Of a stretch of 5,892 bases of DNA, positions 1-5,892 are shown piece by piece. Each line of letters begins with the position of its first letter. Within the stretch, counting starts at the first letter, position 1. Origin of the DNA: Verrucomicrobiales bacterium (GTDB lineage Bacteria; Verrucomicrobiota; Verrucomicrobiia; Verrucomicrobiales; Verrucomicrobiaceae); assembly GCA_003453085.1 (NCBI GenBank), contig DMMK01000396.1, forward strand, positions 1 to 5,892, read 5' to 3'. The position numbers were made by a program, and so were the translations under genes. The notes under the pieces were generated by a model. That model saw nothing but the letters and a program-made list of their open reading frames with translations, made no database searches and was not told the origin of the DNA.

Positions 1-452
1 CTTGTGGCTTCCGTGATTGCCCGGTGCATTTGGAGTGCATCTATTCCCCTGAGGGCCCCATGATTGTCGAACTCGCCGCACGTGGGGCTGGTTTCAAGGT
101 GTTCACAGAAATGCTGCCCCGTGTGACCGGCCTTTCCACGGCCAAGGCCAGCATCCAGGCAGCCCTGGGAGAAGCGCCTGAGCTACCAGATCTACACCAT
201 GGCCAGAGTGCATCCCTGGTTTTCATTGACCCCGTTCCAGGTGAGTTTGTCCAGGCGGAAGGTTTAGATGCAGCTCTCGCCCTCCCCGATGTTTCGGAGG
301 TGGTCATTTACCCGCAGCCTGGACAAGTTCTCCATGAATTGCGCTCAGGGTCTGACCGCGCCGGTCATATCCTCACCTACTCTACCGAGCCTTCAACCTG
401 CCGTGCCACTGCCCAGGCTGCCTTGAATCACATCCGACTCATCACCCGCTGA
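1..452 (+). CDS. ATP-grasp carboxylate-amine ligase, C-terminal part (5'-truncated by window edge)
   Basis: The reading frame is open from the left edge (first full codon at 3), so this is the tail of a longer gene; the GTG at 24 is internal, not a start. The first residues carry the end of an ATP-grasp fold: an acidic residue in HLECIYSPEG, then VELAARGAG (Glu codon 69-71, Arg codon 81-83), the usual place of the Mg-ATP-binding Glu and the conserved Arg. After it comes a stretch of about 80 residues with the pattern of the C-terminal domain of L-amino-acid ligases: ASLVFIDPVPGEF, then EGLDAALALPDVSEV, a PGQVL turn, and SGSDRAGHIL. Family knowledge: such enzymes activate a carboxylate as acyl phosphate and join it to an amine. 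Substrate is unknown. The stop overlaps the next start by one base (TGATG), so it is probably co-translated with the amidohydrolase. A tailoring role on an amino sugar is inferred from context only. Confidence 0.8.
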   Translation, partial: CGFRDCPVHLECIYSPEGPMIVELAARGAGFKVFTEMLPRVTGLSTAKASIQAALGEAPELPDLHHGQSASLVFIDPVPGEFVQAEGLDAALALPDVSEVVIYPQPGQVLHELRSGSDRAGHILTYSTEPSTCRATAQAALNHIRLITR

Positions 453-1237
453 TGATTATTGACGCCCATACTCATATCCATCCTGACCCAAAAGGTTTCG
501 GCCCCCATAAAGATGCCAGTGCGGCAACTTTGGTGGCGAATCTTAAAGCCGCTGGAATCTCCAAAGCCGTGGTATTGGCTATCGAGCCAGACATGGGCAA
601 TGCCTACGTCGCACAAAAGTGTGCAGAGCATCCCGAATTGATCGGGTTCGTTTCTCTCAACCCTCTCGAACCCGAATCCGTCACCGAGGGACTAACAAAT
701 TATGTTCGCAGCGGCAAGATGCATGGGGTCAAACTGCATCCGCGTCGCCAAGGCTTCACCATTGAGCATACCCGGGAAGTAATCCAACTGGTGGAACAGG
801 CGGCCGAACTGCGGGTTCCCATCCTGTTCGATGCATTCCCCTACGGAGATACTTATTATAAAATCCAAGAGGTGCGGATGATCCATGAAGTGGCGCAAGC
901 TGTGCCTCGGGCAAACATCATCATGGCGCATACTGGTGGCATTCATGTGATGGATGCACTGATGGTGGTGAAGGGTAATCGCAACGTGGTTGTGGATGTG
1001 TCATTTACCCCTTTTTGGTTTGCAGGTTCCACCGTTTATTCCGATCTCATTTTTGTTCTTCGTAAGCTAGGAGCAAACCGTATCCTGCATGGATCTGACA
1101 GCCCTGAGGTGCCTGTTGGGCGCTCCGCGGAAGACACCCTCGCACTTTGCGATCAATGTGGCTTCAACGAGAGCGACCGGAGCCTCATCTTTGCAGGCAA
1201 TATTCAGCGACTTCTTTCCAAAGCCTCCGCCCAATGA
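452..1237 (+). CDS. Amidohydrolase of the TIM-barrel amidohydrolase-2 (ACMSD-like) type
   Basis: A protein of 261 residues, a normal length for a single-domain metal-dependent hydrolase or decarboxylase of the amidohydrolase superfamily. The ATG at 452 places the metal motif DAHTHIH at the very N-terminus (His6, His8), as expected for the first barrel strand. Further landmarks are GVKLHP (Lys94, His96), IIMAHTGG (His160) and LHGSDSPE (Asp216), matching the later-strand His and final-strand Asp of the family. The strand that usually ends in His (PV-x-x-H) reads VPILFDAF here, with Asp127 in that place, so the metal site may be altered. The gene overlaps its upstream neighbour by one base and the downstream methyltransferase by four (ATGA). 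No Shine-Dalgarno is seen. A C-N bond hydrolase acting on the same small molecule as the preceding ligase is plausible but unproven; decarboxylase or lactonase activity is also possible in this family. Confidence 0.85.
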   Translation: MIIDAHTHIHPDPKGFGPHKDASAATLVANLKAAGISKAVVLAIEPDMGNAYVAQKCAEHPELIGFVSLNPLEPESVTEGLTNYVRSGKMHGVKLHPRRQGFTIEHTREVIQLVEQAAELRVPILFDAFPYGDTYYKIQEVRMIHEVAQAVPRANIIMAHTGGIHVMDALMVVKGNRNVVVDVSFTPFWFAGSTVYSDLIFVLRKLGANRILHGSDSPEVPVGRSAEDTLALCDQCGFNESDRSLIFAGNIQRLLSKASAQ

Positions 1238-1863
1238 CACCTGACGAAAAACAACGCATCATTCAGCGTTACAACGAACGCCTCAACAACCTGGGTGAAA
1301 CAGCCCAGGCCCTGGGCTGGCGGGATAGTTCGCAACAGCGACTTCGTTTTCGCATCTTGGCGGAAGTGGCCAATCTGAGTGACTGCTCTGCCCTGGATAT
1401 CGGCTGCGGATTTGGAGACCTGCTTGACTACATGACAGAAGCTGGCGCCCAGAACGTGAATTACACGGGCACAGACTTAAATCCTGCCCTCATTGAAGTG
1501 GCCCAAAAACGTCACCCCGCAGCGAGTTTTTTTGCGACGACAGATCTCAGTCAATTTCCAGACTCATCCCAAGATTACGTATTTCTCAGCGGCCTTTTCA
1601 ATTTCAAAATTGAAGACAATGAAGGCTTCATGCATGATACCGTGCGCGAAAGTTTTCGCATTTGCCGCAAGGCTGTTGCTTTTAATCTTCTCGGTAGCTA
1701 CGTGGATTTTAAAGAAGAGCATCTGTTCTATCACGCCGAGCAGGAAGTGTTTCACTTCGCTAAAAGTCTCTCACGCTTCGTCACTTTGCGGGCGGATTAT
1801 CCGCTTTATGAGTTTACCGTTTATCTTCACAAGCCTGAAGCTGTCAAAGCACTGCACGCATGA
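1234..1863 (+). CDS. Class I SAM-dependent methyltransferase
   Basis: A protein of 209 residues starting at the ATG that overlaps the preceding stop (ATGA). The frame is open upstream to 1147, but a longer start would lie deep inside the amidohydrolase gene, so 1234 is preferred. The SAM-binding fold is clear: motif I ALDIGCGFGDLL (Asp55 to Asp62), then the acidic end of strand 2 in YTGTDLNP (Asp81), an ATTDLSQFP segment for motif II, and FLSGLFNF near residues 117-124 in the place of motif III/post-II. The N-terminal 50 residues (RYNERLNNLGETAQALGW...) are helical and precede the fold. Family knowledge: class I enzymes move a methyl group from SAM to O, N or C; the acceptor cannot be read from sequence. 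Position in a nonulosonate-type cluster suggests a small-molecule or glycan acceptor. The stop overlaps the next gene by four bases. Confidence 0.88.
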   Translation: MTPDEKQRIIQRYNERLNNLGETAQALGWRDSSQQRLRFRILAEVANLSDCSALDIGCGFGDLLDYMTEAGAQNVNYTGTDLNPALIEVAQKRHPAASFFATTDLSQFPDSSQDYVFLSGLFNFKIEDNEGFMHDTVRESFRICRKAVAFNLLGSYVDFKEEHLFYHAEQEVFHFAKSLSRFVTLRADYPLYEFTVYLHKPEAVKALHA

Positions 1864-3101
1864 GAAAGCTCGTTGAAACCTTGTGGACCCCGGTGGCCTG
1901 CGATGTGTGTGGCGCTGAAGAGACTGCCTTGGCTACGCTGGGCACTCGCATTGGACGCATCATTCAAAAGCAACATGACTACACCTGGCGTCATGAAGAC
2001 GTGCAATGCACACAGTGCGGATTCGTCTTTAATCGCCTGAGACCAACGGCCGAATTCCTTCGCGACTATTACACGGACTGCTGGCCCATCGCATCTACCT
2101 CCATTGACATCGCCCCTGACTTCGATGTGGCCACACGCTTAGAGCTGCTTCATCGCTGGCTTAAACCTCAAGCACGGGTTTATGAAATCGGCGACAAGTT
2201 AGGTGAGTTTCACACAGCCCTCCTCAAGGCAGGCTACGATGTCGCAGGTGATGACGTGATGGCTGAAAGTAGTGAGCGCGGCGAGTGGCTAGATGGGCTG
2301 TTTCGTCGGGGTTGCGTTGCTGTTCCCCCCGTCGCCATGAAGCAGGCCTTCGATGCAGTCCTGGCTTATTTCGTCGTCGAGCATCTGGCCAATCCACGGG
2401 ATTGGTTACGCTCCATGCGAGGGTTATTGGCCCAAGACGGTGTGCTCGTGATTGAAGTTCCCCATTTGGTTAGGCATCCCAAGGAAGCCTTGATGCACGA
2501 ACACTTCCTATACCTGACTCCAGAGTCTCTCACTGCCCTAGTGCAGGACGCTGGGTATGAAGTAGTGGAAATTCGCGAGACGGGTGCCAGTCGTGCTTTT
2601 GGTTTTTCTCTTGTCGCTCGGCGAATCGAAGCATCTCTAGTCGTCGACAGGGTTGCATTGCAGGATCAAGCGGCTGAATTGCAGGCCTCCTACCAGCTAG
2701 GGCGGGCACTTTTGAACCATGCTCAAGATAATCTAACCACCAGCGCGGACTTGATCACCCAGGCAGTCGAAGCAGCAGACACGCCCGTTCGTGTCTGCTT
2801 TTTTGGCGCGAATCAAACCGCCAGCGAGATCGCTACCCTCATTGGCCCGCAGCTCAAACAGAAGGCCATCAAGATCCTAGCTTATGACAACTCCGACATC
2901 AAAACCGGCACTCATCTAGAAGGCTTTGACGTCAGTGTCAAAAAACCGGATCCTTCTGAATTTCACCCTTCCGTCCTGCATATTTGTGTGATCTGCTCCC
3001 GCGGCTGGACCCAAGCCATTGCCAGTCAGATTCGTCAATTCGGCCACCCTCGTTTCATTCTTGTGGATGGCGCTGCTGGTGAACTGCTTCCCAAGCATTG
3101 A
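1860..3101 (+). CDS. Sugar C-methyltransferase-like protein (zinc-binding, SAM-type and C-terminal domains)
   Basis: A protein of 413 residues with the layout of NDP-sugar C-methyltransferases. At the N-terminus two CxxC pairs (Cys14/Cys17 and Cys50/Cys53) can bind zinc. The middle is a class I methyltransferase-like domain: YEIGDKLGEF at 108-117, a VVEHLANPRDWL helix near 173, GVLVIEVPHL, and MHEHFLYLTPESL, a segment typical of this family. From about residue 307 a Rossmann-like C-terminal part begins (VRVCFFGANQTASEI, later LAYDNSDIKTG and LEGFDVSV), matching the C-terminal domain of the family. Motif I is degenerate: where most members have G-x-G-x-G this has G-D-K-L-G, so SAM binding and true methyl transfer are uncertain. 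The start overlaps the previous stop (ATGA), indicating coupling. Role in building a branched or deoxy sugar is inferred. A terminator-like hairpin lies inside the gene at 2774-2804. Confidence 0.82.
   Translation: MRKLVETLWTPVACDVCGAEETALATLGTRIGRIIQKQHDYTWRHEDVQCTQCGFVFNRLRPTAEFLRDYYTDCWPIASTSIDIAPDFDVATRLELLHRWLKPQARVYEIGDKLGEFHTALLKAGYDVAGDDVMAESSERGEWLDGLFRRGCVAVPPVAMKQAFDAVLAYFVVEHLANPRDWLRSMRGLLAQDGVLVIEVPHLVRHPKEALMHEHFLYLTPESLTALVQDAGYEVVEIRETGASRAFGFSLVARRIEASLVVDRVALQDQAAELQASYQLGRALLNHAQDNLTTSADLITQAVEAADTPVRVCFFGANQTASEIATLIGPQLKQKAIKILAYDNSDIKTGTHLEGFDVSVKKPDPSEFHPSVLHICVICSRGWTQAIASQIRQFGHPRFILVDGAAGELLPKH
2774..2804 (+). terminator. Terminator-like hairpin with T-run inside the C-methyltransferase-like gene
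   Basis: A perfect 10-bp inverted repeat, AGCAGACACG (2774-2783) and CGTGTCTGCT (2790-2799), encloses a 6-base loop CCCGTT and is followed directly by T's through 2804 (six T's in all, counting the last base of the stem). This has the shape of an intrinsic terminator on the + strand. It is unusual because it sits within an intact reading frame, at the boundary between the SAM-type middle domain and the C-terminal domain. Translating ribosomes would normally mask it, so it might act in polarity or attenuation, or might be a coincidence of coding sequence. Function is not shown. Confidence 0.35.
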
Positions 3102-3154
3102 CCCATGACGCCACGGCATCTCTCCCTCATCCTTTTATAAAGTATCTTTGCTCC
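3102..3154 (+). promoter_or_regulatory. Intergenic gap before the aldolase gene; weak possible -10 element
   Basis: This 53-base stretch is the longest non-coding gap in the window; the three junctions before it all overlap. It contains TATAAA at 3136-3141, which resembles a sigma-70 -10 box, but no matching -35 sits 16-18 bases upstream. The TTGACC at 3098-3103 is 32 bases away, too far. An 11-codon frame (ATG at 3105, TAA at 3138-3140) also lies here. No ribosome-binding site is visible before the ATG at 3155. The gap could hold an internal promoter, or be coding if the aldolase starts at the TTG at 3098. Confidence 0.15.
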
Positions 3155-5086
3155 ATGGAAACACCTGCACAAATCCTCGACTGCACCATCCGTGATGGCA
3201 GCTACGTGGTGGACTATCAATTCACGGTGGAAGACACTTACATTGTAGCCCATGGAATTGCCGCAGCTGGCATTCGCCATATTGAAGTGGGTCACGGGCT
3301 TGGTCTCAACGCTCAAAACTGTGGCAAAGGCAATGCCGCCATCAGTGATATTGAATACATCACCGCAGCTAAAGCTGCCGTTCCAGACAAAGCCCTGATT
3401 GGCAGCTTTTTCATCCCTGGAATCGGTACTGAAGATAGCCTGCGCGCCGCTACAGATGCCGGGCTGGGTTTCATCCGCCTCGGGATTGATGTGGATGATC
3501 ACACGAAGCTGGAACCTTTCGTGAAACTGGCCAAGTCTCTCAACCTGGAAGTCTGGGGGAATATGATGAAGTCTTACCTGCTTCCCCCAGAGCAATTCGC
3601 CGAAGTCAGTCAGAGAGTGGGTGAATTTGGGGTGGATGTCGTGGCCATTGTGGACTCTGCCGGCGGCATGACTCCCAATGATGTGGCCGCTTATACCCAA
3701 GCTACGCTGGCCCGCAGTTCACGTGTGCCTTTGGCTTTCCATGGCCACAACAACCTCACGCTCGCTGTGGCCAATTGCCTGCGTTTTGTCGAATGTGGGG
3801 GTGTTTATGTGGATGGCAGTCTGGCAGGTCTAGGGCGTAGTGGTGGCAATGCAGCGACTGAACTCCTCGCCGCCGTTCTCTCCCAACGGAAAAGCCTTGC
3901 TTGGCCCATTGATTGGGAACGCTTGGTTGAATTTGCGGATTCGGTGATGCAGTTCTGCGTGCCCGACCACGCCCGTCCGCGTGCCTCGGAAATTGCGACC
4001 GGATTAAACTACTTCCATTCCAGCTTCAGCCCCGTGGTAGAAAAGGCCAACGCTGAGGCTAAAGCTCCCCTCTACCGCACGATTTTGCGTCTCCCAAAAG
4101 ACTCGCGAAAAAAGGTTTCCCAAGAGGTCGCTGTAGCTGCCGCCCAGCAGGCAGCCTCAGAACCACGCCACAGCAGTCAGATCTCAGATCTGCCGAGCCA
4201 TGGTGATTCACTGGAACGTCTGCAGCCAGCATCTCTCGCGGCCCTCGCAGATCGTCTGCGTGTGCAGAAGGGCAAGAGCCCGCAAAGACGCGTGGTAACC
4301 ATCGCCCATACTCCTGCCCTCACTGGAGCCCGCATTGGTCCTGTCCGCAGTAGCCGCATCAGCATTGTCGCTCACGTCGAAGTGAGCACCGCTGAAGCTC
4401 TCACCGAAGTCCAAAACGCTCTCGCCGATTCTTGTGATTTTTGGCTACTGGATAAGCGACTGGAAAAGTTGAGCGGCCAACGTCCCTCTCAGCCTCAGTT
4501 CCTGTATGACGATGATGCAGTCATTGCCCAAGCGGTGGCAGATGCACTGCAAATGCTGCAAGCCACTCAAGTCTCCGTGATCGGCGATGATGTAGGGCAG
4601 CGGGCAGCTATCAGCCAGATCACTCAAGTGGTAGGAAATCACATTCCTGTGGATGCGCTGGTCACCAGTGATTCGAAATCTCCAGCGAGCAAAGATGATT
4701 TGCTGCAAGTTCGGGACAGCGGTGCTGTCCTCATGGTGCGAGCTCGGGCGCTGACAGACGAGGCATTTACAGAAGCTCGTCGCCGAAGCATTCAATTGTG
4801 GAGGCTGGACTGTGGCCCAGCCCTCGTGGCTGAGGCTGAGCGTCTCATTCATACTTATGATCGTTTCCACCTCGCTGCGGGTCAGGTTGACTTGGATGAC
4901 CATACACACATTGTCGCTGGCGGCACAGTCGGGCAGGCCGGAGACCTTGTGGTAGATCATCTCAGGTCTCCACGATTCATCTTGGGGGAAGCTGACGGCC
5001 AAGGCGGCATCCGGCCATTGTCAGAAGCCGCACGCTCACGCTCCCTGGCGGCGCAACAATGGATCGTGGACCAGTGGGGCCTCTAA
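3155..5086 (+). CDS. DRE-TIM aldolase (4-hydroxy-2-oxovalerate aldolase/HMG-CoA lyase-like) fused to an unrecognised C-terminal region
   Basis: The ATG at 3155 gives 643 residues. It is chosen because the signature strand ILDCTIRDGS (Arg13, Asp14) then lies a few residues from the N-terminus, as is usual; an in-frame TTG at 3098 would add 19 residues. Residues 1 to about 265 are a metal-dependent aldolase barrel: GSFFIPG, VVAIVDSAGGMTP, the metal-binding pair FHGHNN (His196, His198), and GLGRSGGN (225-232). Family members cleave or form C-C bonds using a divalent metal and a pyruvate or acyl-CoA enolate. Residues about 272-340 (GLNYFHSSFSPVVEKANAEA) resemble the helical communication domain of 4-hydroxy-2-oxovalerate aldolases. 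After a Ser/Gln-rich linker, about 270 further residues match nothing I recognise. They alternate predicted strands and helices (VVTIAHTPALTG, VSVIGDDVGQRAA, HIVAGGTVGQAGDLV), suggesting an alpha/beta fold. Typical single-domain relatives have about 300-350 residues, so this is roughly double. Substrate is unknown; a 2-keto acid is likely. Confidence 0.82.
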   Translation: METPAQILDCTIRDGSYVVDYQFTVEDTYIVAHGIAAAGIRHIEVGHGLGLNAQNCGKGNAAISDIEYITAAKAAVPDKALIGSFFIPGIGTEDSLRAATDAGLGFIRLGIDVDDHTKLEPFVKLAKSLNLEVWGNMMKSYLLPPEQFAEVSQRVGEFGVDVVAIVDSAGGMTPNDVAAYTQATLARSSRVPLAFHGHNNLTLAVANCLRFVECGGVYVDGSLAGLGRSGGNAATELLAAVLSQRKSLAWPIDWERLVEFADSVMQFCVPDHARPRASEIATGLNYFHSSFSPVVEKANAEAKAPLYRTILRLPKDSRKKVSQEVAVAAAQQAASEPRHSSQISDLPSHGDSLERLQPASLAALADRLRVQKGKSPQRRVVTIAHTPALTGARIGPVRSSRISIVAHVEVSTAEALTEVQNALADSCDFWLLDKRLEKLSGQRPSQPQFLYDDDAVIAQAVADALQMLQATQVSVIGDDVGQRAAISQITQVVGNHIPVDALVTSDSKSPASKDDLLQVRDSGAVLMVRARALTDEAFTEARRRSIQLWRLDCGPALVAEAERLIHTYDRFHLAAGQVDLDDHTHIVAGGTVGQAGDLVVDHLRSPRFILGEADGQGGIRPLSEAARSRSLAAQQWIVDQWGL

Positions 5087-5102
5087 ACTTCATCTTTAAC
5101 TC

Positions 5103-5892
5103 ATGACAAACGCTGAATTTCTAGACACCCTGAACCAGCCAGCGGGCACACGCCCCCCACTCATCGTGGCAGAGCTTTCAGGCAATCATAATCAGTCTTT
5201 GGAACGCGCGCTGCAGCTCATAGATGCAGCCGCTAATTGTGGAGTGGATGCGATCAAACTCCAAACTTACACAGCAGACACCATCACCCTGGACGCAGAC
5301 AGCGAAGAGTTCTTTGTTCGTAAATCTGGCTCCGTGTGGGATGGGCGCAGCCTGCACAGTCTCTATGCTGAAGCCCACACTCCCTGGGAATGGCATCCTG
5401 CGATGGTGAAACGAGCCACGGAAAAAGGCCTTGCTTGGTTCAGCAGTCCCTTTGATTTCAGTGCGGTGGATTTTCTAGAAACGTTGAATCCCCCTTGCTA
5501 TAAAATTGCTTCGCCCGAGATCGTGGACCTGCCTTTGATCAAAAAGTGCGCACAAACAGGCAGACCTCTGATCATGTCCAGCGGCATGGCCACTGTGGCC
5601 GAAATTGAAGCCGCCGTAAAAACGGCTCGTGAAAATGGAGCTCCCCAGATCGTGTTGCTCAAATGCACCACGGACTACCCAGCCAGCCCAAAGACATCGA
5701 ACCTCCGCACCATGGCACACCTGGGCCAGCTCTTTGACTGCCTCACTGGCGCTTCAGATCACACCTTGGGTATTGGGGCCTCCGTGGCCGCTGCGGCCCT
5801 CGGCGCCTCACTCATTGAAAAGCACCTGACTTTAGCTCGTGCGGATGGTGGGCCAGATTCCCACTTTAGCTTGGAGCCGTCTGAAATGAAGA
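5103..5892 (+). CDS. pseI: Pseudaminic acid synthase-like NeuB-family enzyme (3'-truncated by window edge)
   Basis: The frame runs from the ATG at 5103 through the right edge with no stop (263 full codons visible). NeuB-family enzymes condense phosphoenolpyruvate with an N-acetylated sugar to give a nine-carbon 2-keto acid. Visible landmarks are IVAELSGNHN (Glu24, Asn28, His29), AIKLQTYT (Lys52), SSPFDFSAVDFL, YKIASPEI, SSGMAT, LKCTTDYP (Lys187), GASDHTLG (His220) and IEKHLTL (His241). The two histidines are 21 residues apart, as in the Mn-binding pair I recall for meningococcal NeuB. The stretch from about 65 to 98, with DSEEFFV, VWDGRSL and TPWEWH (93-98), fits the pseudaminic acid synthase subgroup better than sialic or legionaminic acid synthases, judged from memory. 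The usual C-terminal SAF (antifreeze-like) domain would lie beyond the window. It begins 16 bases after the aldolase stop, so co-transcription is likely. A legionaminate-type synthase is the main alternative. Confidence 0.9.
   Translation, partial: MTNAEFLDTLNQPAGTRPPLIVAELSGNHNQSLERALQLIDAAANCGVDAIKLQTYTADTITLDADSEEFFVRKSGSVWDGRSLHSLYAEAHTPWEWHPAMVKRATEKGLAWFSSPFDFSAVDFLETLNPPCYKIASPEIVDLPLIKKCAQTGRPLIMSSGMATVAEIEAAVKTARENGAPQIVLLKCTTDYPASPKTSNLRTMAHLGQLFDCLTGASDHTLGIGASVAAAALGASLIEKHLTLARADGGPDSHFSLEPSEMK

Noticed and set aside
24..452. GTG at 24 as the start of a small complete protein
   Set aside because: The frame is open to the window edge, and the protein begins in the middle of an ATP-grasp fold, so it is a truncated longer gene.
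1301..1319. Inverted repeat CAGCCCAG / CTGGGCTG with a 3-base loop near the start of the methyltransferase gene
   Set aside because: Short, no T-run, and inside coding sequence; stems of about this size are expected by chance in a window this long.
3105..3140. An 11-codon frame in the gap before the aldolase as a leader peptide
   Set aside because: No ribosome-binding site, no run of a regulatory codon, and no attenuator hairpin after it in the gap; too short to support as a gene.
3035..3700. A 221-codon reading frame on the - strand
   Set aside because: It lies opposite the well-supported start of the aldolase gene and the end of gene 4. Its translation shows no family motif, while the + strand there carries catalytic signatures.
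4178..4192. Doubled CAGATCT (CAGATCTCAGATCTG) in the aldolase linker region
   Set aside because: Only two short copies inside a Ser/Gln-rich linker; no further units and no sign of an operator or repeat array.
4714..4730. Inverted repeat GGACAGC / GCTGTCC with a 3-base loop in the aldolase gene
   Set aside because: Seven base pairs without a T-run, about what chance would give, and embedded in coding sequence.
4445..5002. A 185-codon reading frame on the - strand opposite the aldolase C-terminal region
   Set aside because: No recognisable motif and no upstream signal. The + strand frame is continuous with the aldolase, and the - strand frame is best explained as a shadow of it.

Overview
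The window is a compact, single-direction gene block. Six protein-coding genes lie on the + strand and no supported gene lies on the - strand. Coding density is close to complete: the first three junctions overlap by 1 to 4 bases (TGATG, ATGA, ATGA), the fourth has a 53-base gap and the fifth a 16-base gap. This points to one operon that extends beyond both window edges. Base composition is moderate to slightly GC-rich, and none of the five visible start codons has a clear Shine-Dalgarno sequence. That fits a Gram-negative bacterium from a lineage with many non-SD starts. A member of the Verrucomicrobia or a related phylum is a guess from overall protein style only, and no marker gene here proves it.

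Layout: (1) 1-452, the C-terminal part of an ATP-grasp carboxylate-amine ligase with an L-amino-acid-ligase-type tail; (2) 452-1237, an amidohydrolase of the ACMSD-like TIM-barrel type; (3) 1234-1863, a small class I SAM-dependent methyltransferase; (4) 1860-3101, a protein with the three-part layout of sugar C-methyltransferases (zinc-binding N-terminus, SAM-type middle, C-terminal Rossmann-like part); (5) 3155-5086, a DRE-TIM (HMG-CoA-lyase-like/4-hydroxy-2-oxovalerate-aldolase-like) aldolase carrying an unrecognised C-terminal region of about 270 residues; (6) 5103 to the window end, a NeuB-family nonulosonate synthase most like pseudaminic acid synthase PseI, cut off before its usual C-terminal SAF domain.

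The best-supported reading is a surface-glycan or flagellin-glycan locus that makes and decorates a nine-carbon 2-keto sugar acid (pseudaminic acid or a relative). The PseI-like enzyme would form the C9 backbone by PEP condensation. The ATP-grasp ligase, amidohydrolase and two methyltransferase-type proteins would be tailoring enzymes, for example amide formation or cleavage and methylation. The aldolase would make or process a 2-keto-acid branch or precursor. Only the PseI assignment ties the block to this pathway directly; the tailoring roles are inferred from gene order.

The points most worth following are the unexplained C-terminal half of the aldolase fusion, the unusual gene combination, a terminator-like hairpin plus T-run inside gene 4 at a domain boundary, and departures from family consensus at the active sites of genes 2 and 4.
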